Both the position numbers and the translations under genes were made by a program. A stretch of DNA of 64,000 bases, taken from contig CM038228.1 in NCBI GenBank assembly GCA_021442155.1, positions 15,417,179 through 15,481,178 on the forward strand. The letters run 5' to 3'. Source of the stretch: Cymbidium sinense. Its lineage: Eukaryota; Streptophyta; Magnoliopsida; Asparagales; Orchidaceae. The notes under the pieces were generated by a model. The model was not told the origin of the DNA. It worked only from the letters and a program-made list of their open reading frames with translations, and made no database searches. Below are positions 12,634 through 24,385 of the stretch, in pieces. Each line of letters opens with the position of its first letter. Within the stretch, counting starts at the first letter, position 1.

Positions 12634-14212
12634 GACCCCCATAACAATGAATTCCTGACTTAATTGTACTTAATTCATTTGTAATCTGGGTTGTATAAGG
12701 GTAAAGCTTAGCTACCCAATTTGTTTTCAGATTTGTGCAGTGGTACCTGACCACAATAGCCTCTTATTCTTTTATGATTAGCTTTATAAATTGATTGATG
12801 ATTTATTTAGCTTCATTTTCTTAGTTTCTTTCTTGCTTTATGTATGGCCTGGATGTGGATTAGGATCTTAGGGAAAAATAAATCTTTTACCAAATCTAAC
12901 AACTCAAAACTAAAAATAAAGAACTCATAACCTCACATAAAGCTTAGGTTTAAAATCAAGATAAAAGAATTAAAGCTGGATGAGTATTTCTTTTATAACA
13001 TCATGCACAAATGCATCTTATTTCACTCTTGATTGGAGGGCTTCCACCTTTGCCATAGAAACTTGGCTTGACCTTTGAGAGCCATGGTGAAAATACACCT
13101 TTGTCAATAACTTTATTTCTCATGCATTAGGCATATGAATCCTATTAGCCTGAGTCAAAAATGATTGTCCAAAAACTGAAAATAAAATGAAATCTGAATT
13201 GCATTAGATATAGGTCATTTGAATCTTGCTCTTACATGATCTAGTCTCTTTAGGGAGTGAGTTTAAGGACTTAGTATCTTTCTAAATAAATAATAGCCTA
13301 GTTATCTTGCATAAAGTATAAGACTTGCCTACATGAATTTAAAACCATAAGAGGAGTTAGTTGGCAGCCTCCCTCAAGTGGTTGTAAGTCCAAACAATCG
13401 GGTGGTTTATCCTCTCTTATGGAGGCAAACCAAATACCCATTTTTGCCTTAGATTTAGATCATGCTTTTGATCCTCGCCAAAAGCTCCCTAGATTTAGGT
13501 TCTAAGGTTGCTTCTCCCTTTCATGGTCCAAAAGCATAATTCCTCACCTCTTTGGCATTTCCATAATCTTGTGTTGTGATCATAAGCCCTAAATTTCTAA
13601 TAAAAAATTCAAGTCAAACATATTAAATCAATTTCAAAATATAAAGCCCAACTGTAGGATAGTTTGGGTTGCTCACTAGGTTTCCTAGCATCATGGGCAT
13701 CTCCTATTTATCTTCCTTTTGGCTTTGATAATAACTCCCTCTCTTTGATCAATCCCATTTGATCTTCAAAAATGAACCAATAGATTAATAGTCCTTTCCT
13801 ATTAAAATCTTTAAAGATGATGATCATTTACCTTAATTGAGAGTATTCCTAAGGGTTCCCCTCCTTAGGATAATTAACTATGGGGCTTGCCCAGCTTGAT
13901 TTAAAATAAACCTTACTTTATTATTTCATGTAAAGTAGGGGAAGAATCTTTGGTACATATGCAGACCCATTATCCTTATGAGTCCTTATTGAGATTATTA
14001 GGTCCATTGTAGGGTGGTGACTTCTATCTTTCGAGATAGTACACCTCTTCTTAATATCATATTCAATCACCCTCAATAAGAATATCTATGGATCTACATG
14101 GAGTCCCAATAAGGTGTATATTTTTATATATTTCTATTTTCATTCATCCTCTTTTCTGAAAAGATGAGGGTAGATGAGGCATGAATGTATAAGAAGAATA
14201 ATTTTCACCACA

Positions 14213-14988
14213 ATAACATCCTAACTATCTTGCATCTAGATGAGCTAAAGTAATAAGCGTGGGAGGTGTTGTATCAGGTTATCTTTAGAAAGAGTCGGGA
14301 TGGTCTATCTTCTCTTGTGGAGGTAAATCATTATATCCTTTTTTTTATTGACTTAGGTCATGCTTTTAGCTTGTGCTAAAGTATCTTAAATTTAGGTTTC
14401 GAGGCTACTTATTTCCTTCGGGCTACGAGTACAAGTCCTCATCTCTTAGGCGTTTCCACAATCTTGTGTTGATGGACTATAAGCCCTAGCATTATAATAA
14501 GATTCCAACTTAAATAAAAGTAAATTCTCTCTTTTAAATATGTAAAGCCTCACTCTAGGGTAGACTGGGTGCACCCTACTTATCCTGCTTTGGAATCTCT
14601 AAATAAGTCTTCCTATTTGATTTTTATACTTTGACAGTCTAAACTTAAAATCCTTGGAGATACTTATTAACTACTTTAATTCAGAGTGTTCTTAGGAAAT
14701 TCTTATTTCTTAAGATATAATTAACTATGAAATCTTGCTTCCAAAGGGAATAAAGAACCCGACATAAAATAAACCCTGCTTTACTTCTACATGTAAAATA
14801 GGAGAAAGATCTATGGCATATACATAGACCCATCTTCTTAGAGTCCTTATTTTGTGATTAGCCCATTTATGATGTTTTCATATTTTTCTATGGTACATCA
14901 TACCTTAATATCATACCCGATCACTTCAATAAGTACCCCCCCCCAAGATCTGTGTGGTGTCCTTACGACTCCAAATTAAAACACCATA
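14213..14988 (+). repeat. Truncated 5' LTR tail of element 2
   Basis: This segment is a second, more diverged copy of the LTR 3' end. Its landmarks repeat those of 13290-14150: a TTAGGTCATGCTTTT string at 13460 and about 14350, and the AAATAAACC...CATGTAAA block at about 13908 and 14768. It ends in ACACCATAG directly before the primer binding site, like the LTR at 35726. The best explanation is that element 1 inserted into the 5' LTR of element 2, leaving this tail. A local duplication inside one LTR is the alternative. Confidence 0.65.
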
Positions 14989-14996
14989 GATTTTTC

Positions 14997-15014
14997 TGGT
15001 AACTTCACTAAGGA
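14997..15014 (+). promoter_or_regulatory. Primer binding site of element 2 (tRNA-Arg type)
   Basis: The sequence TGGTAACTTCACTAAGGA lies 8 nt after the LTR end. It fits the TGGCGACT...GGGGA pattern complementary to the 3' end of a plant arginine tRNA, with the differences mostly C to T and G to A, as expected from decay of methylated DNA. The primer site of element 3 at 35735 is a second version of the same site. Confidence 0.65.
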
Positions 15015-17378
15015 TTGTTCCTCTCTCCATCTTTAGTAGTCATTCATTATCCAAACATCTATAGTGGACTTACATTTTTTTATAAGAGGCCAAGACTATC
15101 ATTCTTTCTATTAGGCACCTTGCCTATTTCATCCTTAAGCAAGGGCAGCCAACTTCCTTTAGGTTTTAGGACTTCACTACAGTAGGTCTTAAAACCCCTA
15201 TTAGACTTTCAATATGTATGAAAGATTAATCAAATAAATAACCTAAAATAAATTAAATAAAATCAAGAATCATTTACCGCTAGCTTGGCAAAGTAAGGTT
15301 CATCCAACATCTTCAAGATTTAGTTAAACTCACTTTTCTTCTTTTTGTGAAGTTCAAGAAAAATAAAGCATTCCTTTTCAAATTTACAAATCTCTCCAAC
15401 ATACATATGAACCCCATCTAGCATAACCAAATTTATTAAATGAGGGTTTCAACCTAAAGTTAAGAAAAAAGAACAACAGTCAAAGCAAAGTTTAATTTTA
15501 TGCCCTTTTTTCTAGCAACAAGGAAGAAAGCCCTATTTCATTCCTTACATAGTGAGTCACCATGTCTTTCGAAAAGCTTATTTTATCATTTTCTTTAGGT
15601 GTGGATTTGGCCATGGATTAGGTCATACTCATGTCATCTTGAATCATCAAGTTTGGTTTGGGGTTTGAGCACTTTTAAGTCACATGTGATGGTCTTGTCC
15701 TCAACATAGTGAGTAGGGAGGAGGTGGTTGACAGAATCCACTTTTTTAGTTTGATCTCCATTCAAACACAAAGTTCCCATCCTTAAAAGGAAAACCTTAG
15801 AGGTTCCCATGTGATGAGCACCATTTGTACCAGCCATAATTTCTTCTAGGACTAGTACCGCCTCTATCGATGCCTGAGTTCTTAAGGGGAAGTAAATTCT
15901 AGCATCTGAAATTATTTCCTCTATCTTTGAGGTCGGTGCTAGTTCCCACCATTCACACTTAATAAAGACTCAGCAATGTAATAAGAATAGGAAGATCAAG
16001 AAGTATTATGGCCGTATGGACAAGGAGGTTGATGAAGCCTCCCATGTGGCAGAAGAGGGATCCATCTGTGAGACCTCTCCCCTTCTTGGTGGTAGTAGGT
16101 TTCATTGTTTCTCAGCTGTAGAGGGAGAGGAAGATGTTAGGAGGATAGCAGCATCACCACTACCCATAGAGTATGAAACATCTGGATAATGAGAGGAGAA
16201 AGCCCTATGCTAGTATTGAGGTATGTGCTTAGGAGAGTAGGGAGAGTTAATGGACGTTTTGAGTCTGCCATTATCTATGATTTGAGACAAGTGATCCCTA
16301 GAGTGTAAGGGAATAGATTTATAGAGAGAAGACCATGAAGGCCAAGATTGCTGCCCAAGGAGGCAAGAGAGATAAGAGGAGGTTTTCTAAACAGCTGGCG
16401 GCCTTAGCATTAATTGACCATCCCAATCAGTGAGCTGATAGAGCCGATCATTCTGATAGGATAGTTCTCACTAGTTCCAGCCACAGGAGGAGATCTTTGG
16501 CAAAGAGGTAGTTGGTGTCACCACCATCACACTCCACTTGCCTACCTGATAGAGCTGATCGTTCTAACAGGATAGTTCTCACTAGTTCCGGTCGCAGGAG
16601 GATACCTTTGGCAAAGAGGCAGCAGGTGTCTCCACAATCACACAGCTCCACTCACTGACCACCATCTTCATGTCCCATCATCAAAGATGCCCACCAAATA
16701 CCATAAATCAACATCTGGAGGAAAGACATCCCCTTTGGTGATACGATTATGTCCCAAGGACCACACTCCATCTACTACACCAGTTGAGGTGAAGCCAGCT
16801 CTCTCGCTCGACTCTCCACCCCAATGATAGAGAAGAAGGAGTGGCGGCCCAAGAGCATCGTAATCACCACCATCACACATAGAGAGAAGGAAGGAGGAAA
16901 TATCAGGTTGGCTCCCATGATTATCAAGTTGGTCAGAGATAGCACTCCCCCTATTCAAAAAATATAGTGCATCACCTCTTTAGGATAGTCCAGTAGCTAG
17001 TCACCACCCAACATATGTCCCAGTAGTTGAGTAGAGTGGATGACCGATCATTAAAGATATTAGATGACTATTATGTGAGTGAGGCAGATAGTTAGAGATG
17101 ATCATTCTGACCAAGAGGAGGGTTTGATAGACTTCAATGCTAATGAGGATGACCTTTTGGTTGATATTGCTGAAGTCCATATGTTTGATACCCGAGGATC
17201 TTTGCATAGGGAACTGCCATCCAGAAAGCTCAAGGCATTATAGTTAAGGAAGGTGAGGCATCAGACTCAACTCAATGCCTTCTCCAACAAATCAAGCTTA
17301 AGGATGATTAAATTGATAGGATGGACAAGAGAGTAGAGGAGTTGGTGGCAATAATCTTAGCATTGTAAAATCAAGCAC
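15015..17378 (+). other. Leader and pre-gag region of element 2
   Basis: After the primer binding site come about 570 bp of AT-rich leader, homologous in parts to 35753-36980, then a less AT-rich part from about 15590. Related blocks in the two elements include a GGATTTGGCCWTRGATTAGG string at 15603 and 37030. Ogre-type Tat elements can carry an extra reading frame before gag, and this region could be such a frame, but I see no open or recognisable protein. Near 17290-17360 a translated stretch resembling DRMDKRVEELVA, related to DRMEKRLEDLLAVV in element 3, looks like a short coiled coil that leads into gag. Confidence 0.5.
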
Positions 17379-18620
17379 ATGTCTCCCAACACGCTCCTAT
17401 GGAGGTCGAGACTTGAGTTAGCGCATATCCTAGATCATCCTAAAACCACTACTACGATGGATGAGGATATCGATAGTCTACATAGGAAGACAACTGATAG
17501 TACCTCCATGCATGAAAAAGACATTAAACAGATGGTAGAGCAACAAGTGAAGGAAGCATTTGCACAAGCCCAAGGGAGTTGATCAGCTCTATAAGGTAAA
17601 CCCTACCTAGAGGAATTCAATGTAGTTTAATATCCAAAGGATTTTGTGTCACCATCCTTTAAGGTGTTTGATGGAAGTGAGAACCATAAGCAGTATATTG
17701 CATGTTTCAAGGCCACTTATTGCAATGCCGGTGGTAGTGATGCCCCACTCTTCCGGTAATTTGTCAATAGTATTTCTAGAGTAGCCTTTGATTGGTACAC
17801 CAAACAACCTAATAGTTTAGTGAAGTCTTTTGTAGAATAGAGCATCTCTTTATTAAGATATTCACAGGAGCTCAATAGAAGAAGGACTGTAGGGGACCTC
17901 ATTGTAAACAAATAAAAATCTAATGAGTCTCTTATTGATTATATTCTCAGATGGAGGAACCTGAGTATGAAATGTGAACCACAGCTACAAGAGTATCATG
18001 TCATTGAAATTCTTCTCAAGAATATTCATGGTCCGGTCACCTTCATGCTCAAGAGTTTTACCATAAAAATATTTGAGAAACTAATCAGCAAGGCGGCTAA
18101 CCTATAAGAGGAAGCCAAATAATTATCCTTCTTAGACCAGTCATCCAAACCTCAACCCCATAAAGTATTTGAGAAGAAGCCAGGGGCAGTAGTAGTAGTG
18201 GATAAGGGGGGTGTGAGCTCCCCTTGAAAGGCCAGAGTTCAATAACCTCCACTCGCCTTCTTCCACTACCTCGACCCAGGTCAAGGTAGCCACATAGTAA
18301 TCTAGCATCCACCACCAGGTAGCTACTATGCATGTACTTTGCTAATAATCTCAACAATCCATACTCATTCAAGATGGTGGTAGTCAAGAAAATTTTCAAA
18401 AACCTTCTCGATAAGCCTAATTTCTAGCTATCCGAGCCTAGAAAGCTGGAGGAAGTGGGTAGGAGTGAGGATCCTAATCACTGCCCCTACCACCGCATGC
18501 TAGGTCATGTCTTATAGGATTGCTTTACATTGAAGTATTGGCTTGAGCATAGCTACAAATTAGGAGCCATAGTGATCCCCAAAGAATACTTAATAGAATA
18601 ACCTTCTAGTTCCATTAAAG
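17379..18620 (+). pseudogene. gag: gag, element 2 (nonsense-riddled)
   Basis: The structural capsid polyprotein can be read in one frame from 17379 to about 18130. The plant retrotransposon gag domain is recognisable: YPKDFVSPSFKVFDG (near 17630), RVAFDWYTKQP (near 17781), VGDLIV, then SLIDYILRWRNLSMKCE and HGPVTFMLKSFTIK. A modified zinc-finger pattern C-x2-H-x4-H-x4-C (CPYHRMLGH plus DC) lies near 18482-18525; this family usually has such a knuckle in the nucleocapsid part. The frame is broken by several stops, many being TAA or TAG where element 3 has CAA or CAG. Capsid production is therefore not possible from this copy. Confidence 0.8.
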
Positions 18621-19440
18621 TAATATTTGGGGATACATCCAATCCTCTTAAGACTAAAGAAGGATGGGATATCTCTCTATCCCATACCTCTAAATTATTT
18701 ATTTTTAAAACCAAGAAACTTTCTCTATAGGTGTCTGACTCAGCTCAGACCTCCAACATTAACGAAGGTCTGCCAATCATGAGGGACAACTCGGGGAGGG
18801 TGGAAGCCCAGCAGCAGTAGCAGGCATCATATGCCCATGATAGTTCCATAGAACCACCATCATCCAAGTGCAGTATTTTTTCTCTCACTATTGCAGCTAC
18901 CACATCTACTAGTTCTGCCACCACCAGCAGGAGCGTTGTATCTGTGGATGAGGCACCAAGCCACTCATACCATTCACTTTACTTGAATTTTATCATGTAG
19001 CTCCAAAGTTGAAGAAATCAATGAAGAATAATAATTTTGTTTACATCTTGTCTATTAAAGATTTTAGTGATTTTATTCCCATTGATAGCTCTCCAAGTCA
19101 TAATAATAACAATTTAAATAATTTTGATCAATTTCATTCTGATTCAAAATTGGACCTTTTTTGAATCTTCAGGGTTCACCACTTGAGATAGATTTGGAGT
19201 CATCTGACTTCGATGACCCTTTAGGAAAAGTTGTAGTATACGTGATGAGCAGGTAGAACTTTTTACAAGCTCCTCATCACAAGTAGTCATTGAAGTTAAC
19301 CTCCGTAATAGTAAAATTCTACCTCTAGGGTAGCACCTCAAGACAGGGGTAAACAGGTCATTGGTTCTAATGAGCAGATAGTCCCTCCACAAGTGCTCTA
19401 CCCTTGGATATGCTTATGGAGGACCAACCTAAAGTTGATT
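18621..19440 (+). pseudogene. gag-protease spacer, element 2
   Basis: This part joins the zinc-knuckle end of gag to protease. Homology with 39561-40395 in element 3 is clear (for example the GAT...CATCCAATCC and CACTTTACTTGA blocks), but no domain is recognised and there are many stops. It holds an acidic linker-like stretch near 19180-19260 (LEIDLESSD-like after correction for shifts). In the family this is low-conservation polyprotein linker. Confidence 0.5.
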
Positions 19441-20120
19441 ATAATGTCCGGCACCCCTTCAAAAGTTCCAAGCTAAGTTAAGTATATATGACACCCTTAT
19501 TTTATCCAAAGAGATGAGGGAGTCACTAGTCAAAGCATTGCTTGACCTAAAAATATGCTTAGCTCAGTTGGACACTACTAATCTAGCTAAAGAGGAGGCA
19601 TGTTTTTCAAAATAAATCCTAGGAGTCATGCTCTCAGATGAAGACTTACTATTGGGGACAATAGAACCCAACCACCCCCTCTACATCACTATGGATGTTG
19701 GGAAGTTCAGGCTATCCAAAGTATTGGTTGATCCAGGTGCATCAGTGAATATTATGAGTCTAAGAACCCTTGCCTACTCGAGGATTGATATTTTTAGACT
19801 CCAATCAAATAATATGATGTTGAAAAGATTCAATGAACAAGGCAAGAGGGCCTTAGGCTGGATAGTGTTGCCTTTGGAGATAGACGATTGGAAGATAGAA
19901 GCCAAGTTTCACAAAATAGATTCTGATACATCTTTCAATGCTTTGCTAGGGTGACCTTAGATTCATGAGAATAACATGGTTCTATCCTCTCTACATTATT
20001 ACATCAAGTTCATCAGGGATGGGATCTAATATTATGTCAAAGGAGATCTCAAATTATTTGCAGTACATGAGGTCAAGATTTATGAAGACTTAGCCTATTA
20101 CTACCCTAAGAAATAAAATG
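19441..20120 (+). pseudogene. Retropepsin-type aspartic protease, element 2
   Basis: The protease that processes the Gag-Pol polyprotein. The longest open piece is 19628-19954. The active-site motif is VDPGASVNIMS (catalytic Asp codon at 19730-19732), a DxGA/S variant seen in Tat and Athila relatives; FNEQGKRALGWIVLPLEI and the AKFHKIDSDTSFNALLG tail (an ALLGRPW-like motif) follow. Upstream, the frame carries SKEMRESLVKALLDL-like sequence at about 19500-19550. A stop directly after LLG (TGA near 19953) replaces the Arg/Trp region, and further stops follow. A purine-rich tract then starts the linker to RT. Confidence 0.8.
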
Positions 20121-20880
20121 TCTTCTCTCATTAACTTAGTTAAAATGAAAAAAAAGAAAGAGAAAAGAAAGAAAAAGAAAGAAAAGAAAAAGAAATAGAA
20201 AGAAAATGGTCCGAGAAGAAGATATTAGGGAGGAAATAGAGCCTAGGATTGGATTCCACTCACAATTCATTACCCCATTTGAACAAGTGAGGAGGATGAG
20301 GAAGAGGTAAGTCTAGAGGGAGCCCTAGGGTGGGAGACCCCCATACCTACCACCTATCAGGAGGTTCATCCTAACATCCAGACGTATGCCTGTCATATAC
20401 ATAGACTTAGAATCTAGTTCAGAGAATGAGTCTTATGTAGTGAGCACATCGACTAGCTTTCCACATTAGTAGATCCCATTGGAGGTGACACTAGTGCCCG
20501 ATAGTGATGAAGACCAAGTCCCCAAGCAAAGCATGGATGCATCCAAATCTTTTTCATGTGAAACTATTAAGCAACATATGGGTGCCTTAGCTCTAACCCC
20601 ACTTTAAAGTTGAGAGTTTGATAGTTAAAGAAGATCCCAAAATATATGTGAATAACAAAACCCAAAGGTTTTACCAGTAATATTCTTAAGTCAGAAGTTG
20701 ATGTAGAACTTAATGATGAATCATTCAAAGAGCTAATAAAATTATTGTTTGATTAGTACTCTCCTTGGGTTCTTAATCTAGCAAAGAAATTTTTAATCCC
20801 ACACATGGTCTAGCAAAACTGAGTATTTCAAGAAATTATGGGACAACAAATGCAAGAATTCTCAATCAAGACCTAGACTA
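20121..20880 (+). pseudogene. Protease-RT linker with purine tract, element 2
   Basis: A GAAA-rich low-complexity run (about 20143-20212) is followed by degenerate linker coding sequence. Element 3 has the same arrangement at 41107-41990. Acidic and Pro-rich fragments are readable but no domain. In intact relatives this joins PR and RT in one polyprotein. Confidence 0.5.
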
Positions 20881-22330
20881 GGCTTTGATATAGTAGGCCT
20901 AGTGGACGATGATGATTACTTCCTAGTCATCACTAATCATGTGAAATTTGATAGGTTCTTCTCAAACATTAACTCATATAAGGAGATGTGTTCTGAAACT
21001 TCAGATGAACTAGATGATCTCCAAGTTAAAGTTGCACCTCCAAAATTTGAAGAAGAAATCAAATCAATAATTGATGAACTTAAATAAATCAACTTGGGGA
21101 CTAAAGATGATCCACGCTCAACATACATCAGTTCCTGTTGAATGAATCTAAAACTAATGACTTAGGTTGGCTACTCACTAAGTTTAAGGATTGCTTTGCA
21201 TGGAGTTATGAAGATATGCATAGATTAGCTCCTGAAGTAGCTGTTCATAAGCTAGGGATACAACTCGACTCTAACCCCATCAAGCAAGCTCCTAGACGCA
21301 TGTGATTGGACACTGAACAACAGGTCATCCATGAAGTCAAGAAATTGATTGATGTTGGCTTCATCCAGGACAAAAAATATCCCACATGGTTGGATAGCAT
21401 CATTCTAGTTAGGAAGAAAAATGGTTAAATCCGCATATGCGTTGACTTGAGGGATCTTAATAAGGCATGTCCAAAAGATGAATTTTCATTACCGATATCA
21501 GAATTGATGGTGGACATTGCCTCATCTCATGTAGTCTTCTCTTTCATGGATGGTTCATGGATATAACCAAATAAAGATGGGACCTAAAGATGAAAGGAAC
21601 ATTGCCTTCAAAACTTTTATCAGAATCTATTGCTATAAGGTCATGCCTTTCAGTCTTAAAAATGCTGGCACTACATACCATCTTGCAATGACTTGAATTT
21701 TTCATGAACTCATTCACCACCAAGTCAAATGAATACTTCATCGACAATCTCGTGGTCAAAAGTAAAGAAAAGAAAGACCATTTCTTTGACTAGAGAGTAA
21801 TTTTTGAGTGGTTAAGATAATATAACCTTAAAAATGAACCCTCTGAAGTGTGCATTCAAGGTAACTTTAGGGAAGTTCTTGGGATTCATTATCCAACACC
21901 GTGGAATTTAGATTGACCTAGAGAAGATTAAAATGATATTGGAAATGCCAACCCCTAAAAGTCTAACCCAACTAAGATCATTCTAAGGGAGGTTGGCATA
22001 TCTAAGATGCTTTATATCCAAATTATCAAACAAATATCAACCATTCTCAGCATTAGTCAAAAGATTCTAAGTTTAGTGGGATGGAAAATGCCAACATGCA
22101 TTTGAAAGCATCAAACAATATCTTATGACATCATCAGTCCTAGCCACCCCTATCCCTGATAAACCCCTCATACTTTACACTACTGCGTTAGATGACAACC
22201 TAGGCACTTTGTTGGCCCAAGCCAATGACGAGGGAAAAGAGAATGTGCTTTACTGTCTCAACTGCCGCCTGATACTTACTGAGAAAACTATCCACCCATT
22301 GAGAAGCATTGCCTAGCTTTAATCTTCACA
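20881..22330 (+). pseudogene. Reverse transcriptase and tether, element 2
   Basis: RNA-dependent DNA polymerase remnant. In order it shows KFKDCFAWSYEDM (about 21180), RICVDLRDLNKACPKDEF (about 21430-21480), a damaged FMDG motif (21546), KVMPFSLKNAGTTY (about 21640), and a catalytic box reading YFIDNLVVKS at about 21734-21763, where the second catalytic Asp has become Asn (codon 21746-21748). The tether follows (QHAFESIKQYL, KPLILYTTALDDNLGTLLAQ, KENVLYCLNCRL; 22125-22316). Several stops and frameshifts lie in between. The catalytic change alone would disable the enzyme. The same domain is at 41991-43160 and, on the minus strand, at 57804-59143. Confidence 0.85.
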
Positions 22331-23060
22331 TCCTAAAAGTTATGATATTATATGCTCTCTCACAAAGTGAACTTAATTTCTAGAGTCAACCCACTATAGT
22401 ATCTCATGACACGGCCGACGTTATCTAGACGGTTGGCACGATGGTCCATGATTTTATTACAGTTTGACATCACGTTCGTACCGCTTTGTATGGTGAAAGG
22501 ATAAGTGCTCACGGACTTCTTAGCAGTGCACCAGCTTCCTGCAAATTCCCCACTCAATGATGATCTCCTTGAAAATCTAATCATGAACTTAAGGGATGCA
22601 AACACCTACCATTGGAAGATGTACTTTGATGGTGTGGCTTCCTCTCAAAGAAGAGAAGATCCACGATCCACTCTCCCAGGCAAGGCAGGGGTAGGGATAG
22701 TACTCCTTATGCTAGACCATGATATGATGATATTATCTTATCATATGTCTGAGCTTTACACTAATAATGAAGTTGAATATGAGGCTTTGATCATTGGTCT
22801 AGGAGCTAGCCATATCGCTAGGAATTTAGAGTATCAATATCTTTGGGGATTCAAAACTAGTTGTCAACTAGATCATTGGGTCCTATAAGGTTATGGAGCC
22901 CAAACTCCATCACTACCATAAGTACATCATGGAGTTACTAGCCCAAATCTCATAGGACTCAATTATAAGATTCCTTGAGGAGAAAATACCATAGTTGATG
23001 CCTTAACAAAGCTCACTAAAGAATTAGCATGTCCTAAAGATGAGTCCATATCAATAGAGG
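22331..23060 (+). pseudogene. RNase H module, element 2 (archaeal-like type)
   Basis: The open piece at 22505-22888 includes WKMYFDGVASS (first acidic residue), GKAGVGIVLL, and NNEVEYEALIIGLGAS (second acidic residue), then RNLE. These are hallmarks of the second, archaeal-like RNase H acquired by Tat elements after the original RNase H/tether region. The later part is shifted; ...VDALTKLTKELACPKDE near 23000-23040 matches the ADxLAKL end of the domain. In the element cycle it would cut the RNA strand of RNA-DNA hybrids. Confidence 0.75.
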
Positions 23061-24385
23061 TTCATAATAGGTAGGTCCTGCTTTTTGTTGATGTTGAACT
23101 CATCAATAAACACACTCTTGAAAGGGAGGATTTCATTACCAAAAAGGACAAAGAATTGGATTGGAGGCAACCTTTCATTGATTATCTAAATAAAGGTAAA
23201 CTACCTTAAGAGAAATCTCAAGGCCATCAAGTAGAGAGCTTTCTTATGCCCTCGTGGATGGTATCTTATACTGTATGTCTTTTGATCATATGTGATTTCC
23301 CATTTTAGACAAACATGAAGCCCGTAAGATCATGACCAAGGTCTTCTCATGACTATGTGGAGCTCACCAATTTGGTCCCAAATAAAGCCAAAATCAAGAG
23401 ACTTGGATAATACTGGCCAACGATGATCATGGATTGCATGGATGTAGTGAAGCGCAGTCACCAATGCCAAGTACATGGGGTGATTCTACACCAACAACCC
23501 AATATTCTACACCCAACTTTAGCTTCATGGCCATTCAAGTGTTGGGGCACCGACATAGTGGATCCGATCAATCCTTCCTCATCAAAGGGTTACCATTTCA
23601 TTCTAGTAGTTACAGACTACTTGTTTAAGTGAGAAAAGGTGATTCAGTTCAGAGAAGTTAAAGCTCATGCTCCAATTCTTCAGGAACTATATCATGTATA
23701 GATTTGGAGTGCCCCACTAAATCATATTCAATAATGGTACTACTTTCAAGAGCACCAAAATCAATAACTTTGTTCAAGGAGACAATATAGATTGAAGGTA
23801 TTCTAGCATCTACTACCCATGAACAAATGGTTTAGTAGAAGCCTTCAATAAAACTCTAATATAAATACTCAAGAAGACACTTGATGACAACAAGCGACAG
23901 TGGCATGAGCAGATAGTTGAAGCTTTATGGGATTACCATACTATAGGACTCCAAGATAATCTACCCCATTCTCCTTAGTGTATGGGTTTGAAACCGTTCT
24001 ACCATTAGAGGTTCAGCTCCCATTGTTACTAATAGCTATGGGTAGTAAATCACTATCAAGTAGAACACTAAGTTGTGGTTGGAAGAAATTGAAGGTTTGA
24101 AAGAAAATTCTTGTGAGCATGTTAGAACCTCGAGTTGTATAAAGCAATAAATGGTTCAATCATAACAAGTTGGTTTGTCCTAGAGCTTTTCAAGTCGAAG
24201 AGATTATTTTAGTTATAAGGAGATTAATTGTAGCCCATTGCAAGATGGGAAGCAAGTTTGAACCTAGGAAGGCCCTTTCACCATAGAAAAGGCCTACTAG
24301 GGTGGATCTTATCAACTCATCCATCATAAAGGAAAACACCCGATGCTCTCAATCAACAGGCTCTATCTAAAGAAGAATTATGCAT
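23061..24385 (+). pseudogene. Integrase, element 2
   Basis: Remnant of the enzyme that inserts the cDNA. DWRQPFIDYL near 23160 is the typical linker before INT. The HHCC zinc domain is readable to RSHQCQVHG (about 23450); the first of its two Cys is Ser here. The core begins with FKCWGTDIVDPI (first Asp, about 23540), then NNGTTFKSTKI (second Asp changed; about 23730), then NGLVEAFNKTL (Glu, about 23830). The C-terminal part carries FSLVYGFETVLPLEV and IVAHCKMGSKFEP (about 24230-24260), the GPY/F-like region. Stops and shifts throughout. It ends near 24385, followed by the 3' region. Confidence 0.8.

Larger units (their letters stand above)
6453..14212 (+). repeat. 3' LTR of element 1 (about 7.76 kb)
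   Basis: It starts with TGCTGACCTCATTTTT, matching the LTR starts at 28144 and 47859, and is alignable along its whole length with 28144-35726. The chosen end is CACCACA at 14206-14212, the counterpart of CACCATA at the ends of the other LTRs; a second, more diverged LTR tail follows. Inside, in order, are about 180-bp sub-repeats (6719-7330), a TTGACY-dense block (about 7440-8430), a GC-rich hairpin (8872-8890), the AT-rich middle part and a GA-rich tract (12553-12633). No convincing protein is encoded. An alternative reading is one 8.5-kb LTR to 14988 with an internal duplication. Confidence 0.8.

Noticed and set aside
14997..15014. A tRNA gene at the primer binding site
   Set aside because: Only the short complement of a tRNA 3' end is present, with no cloverleaf.
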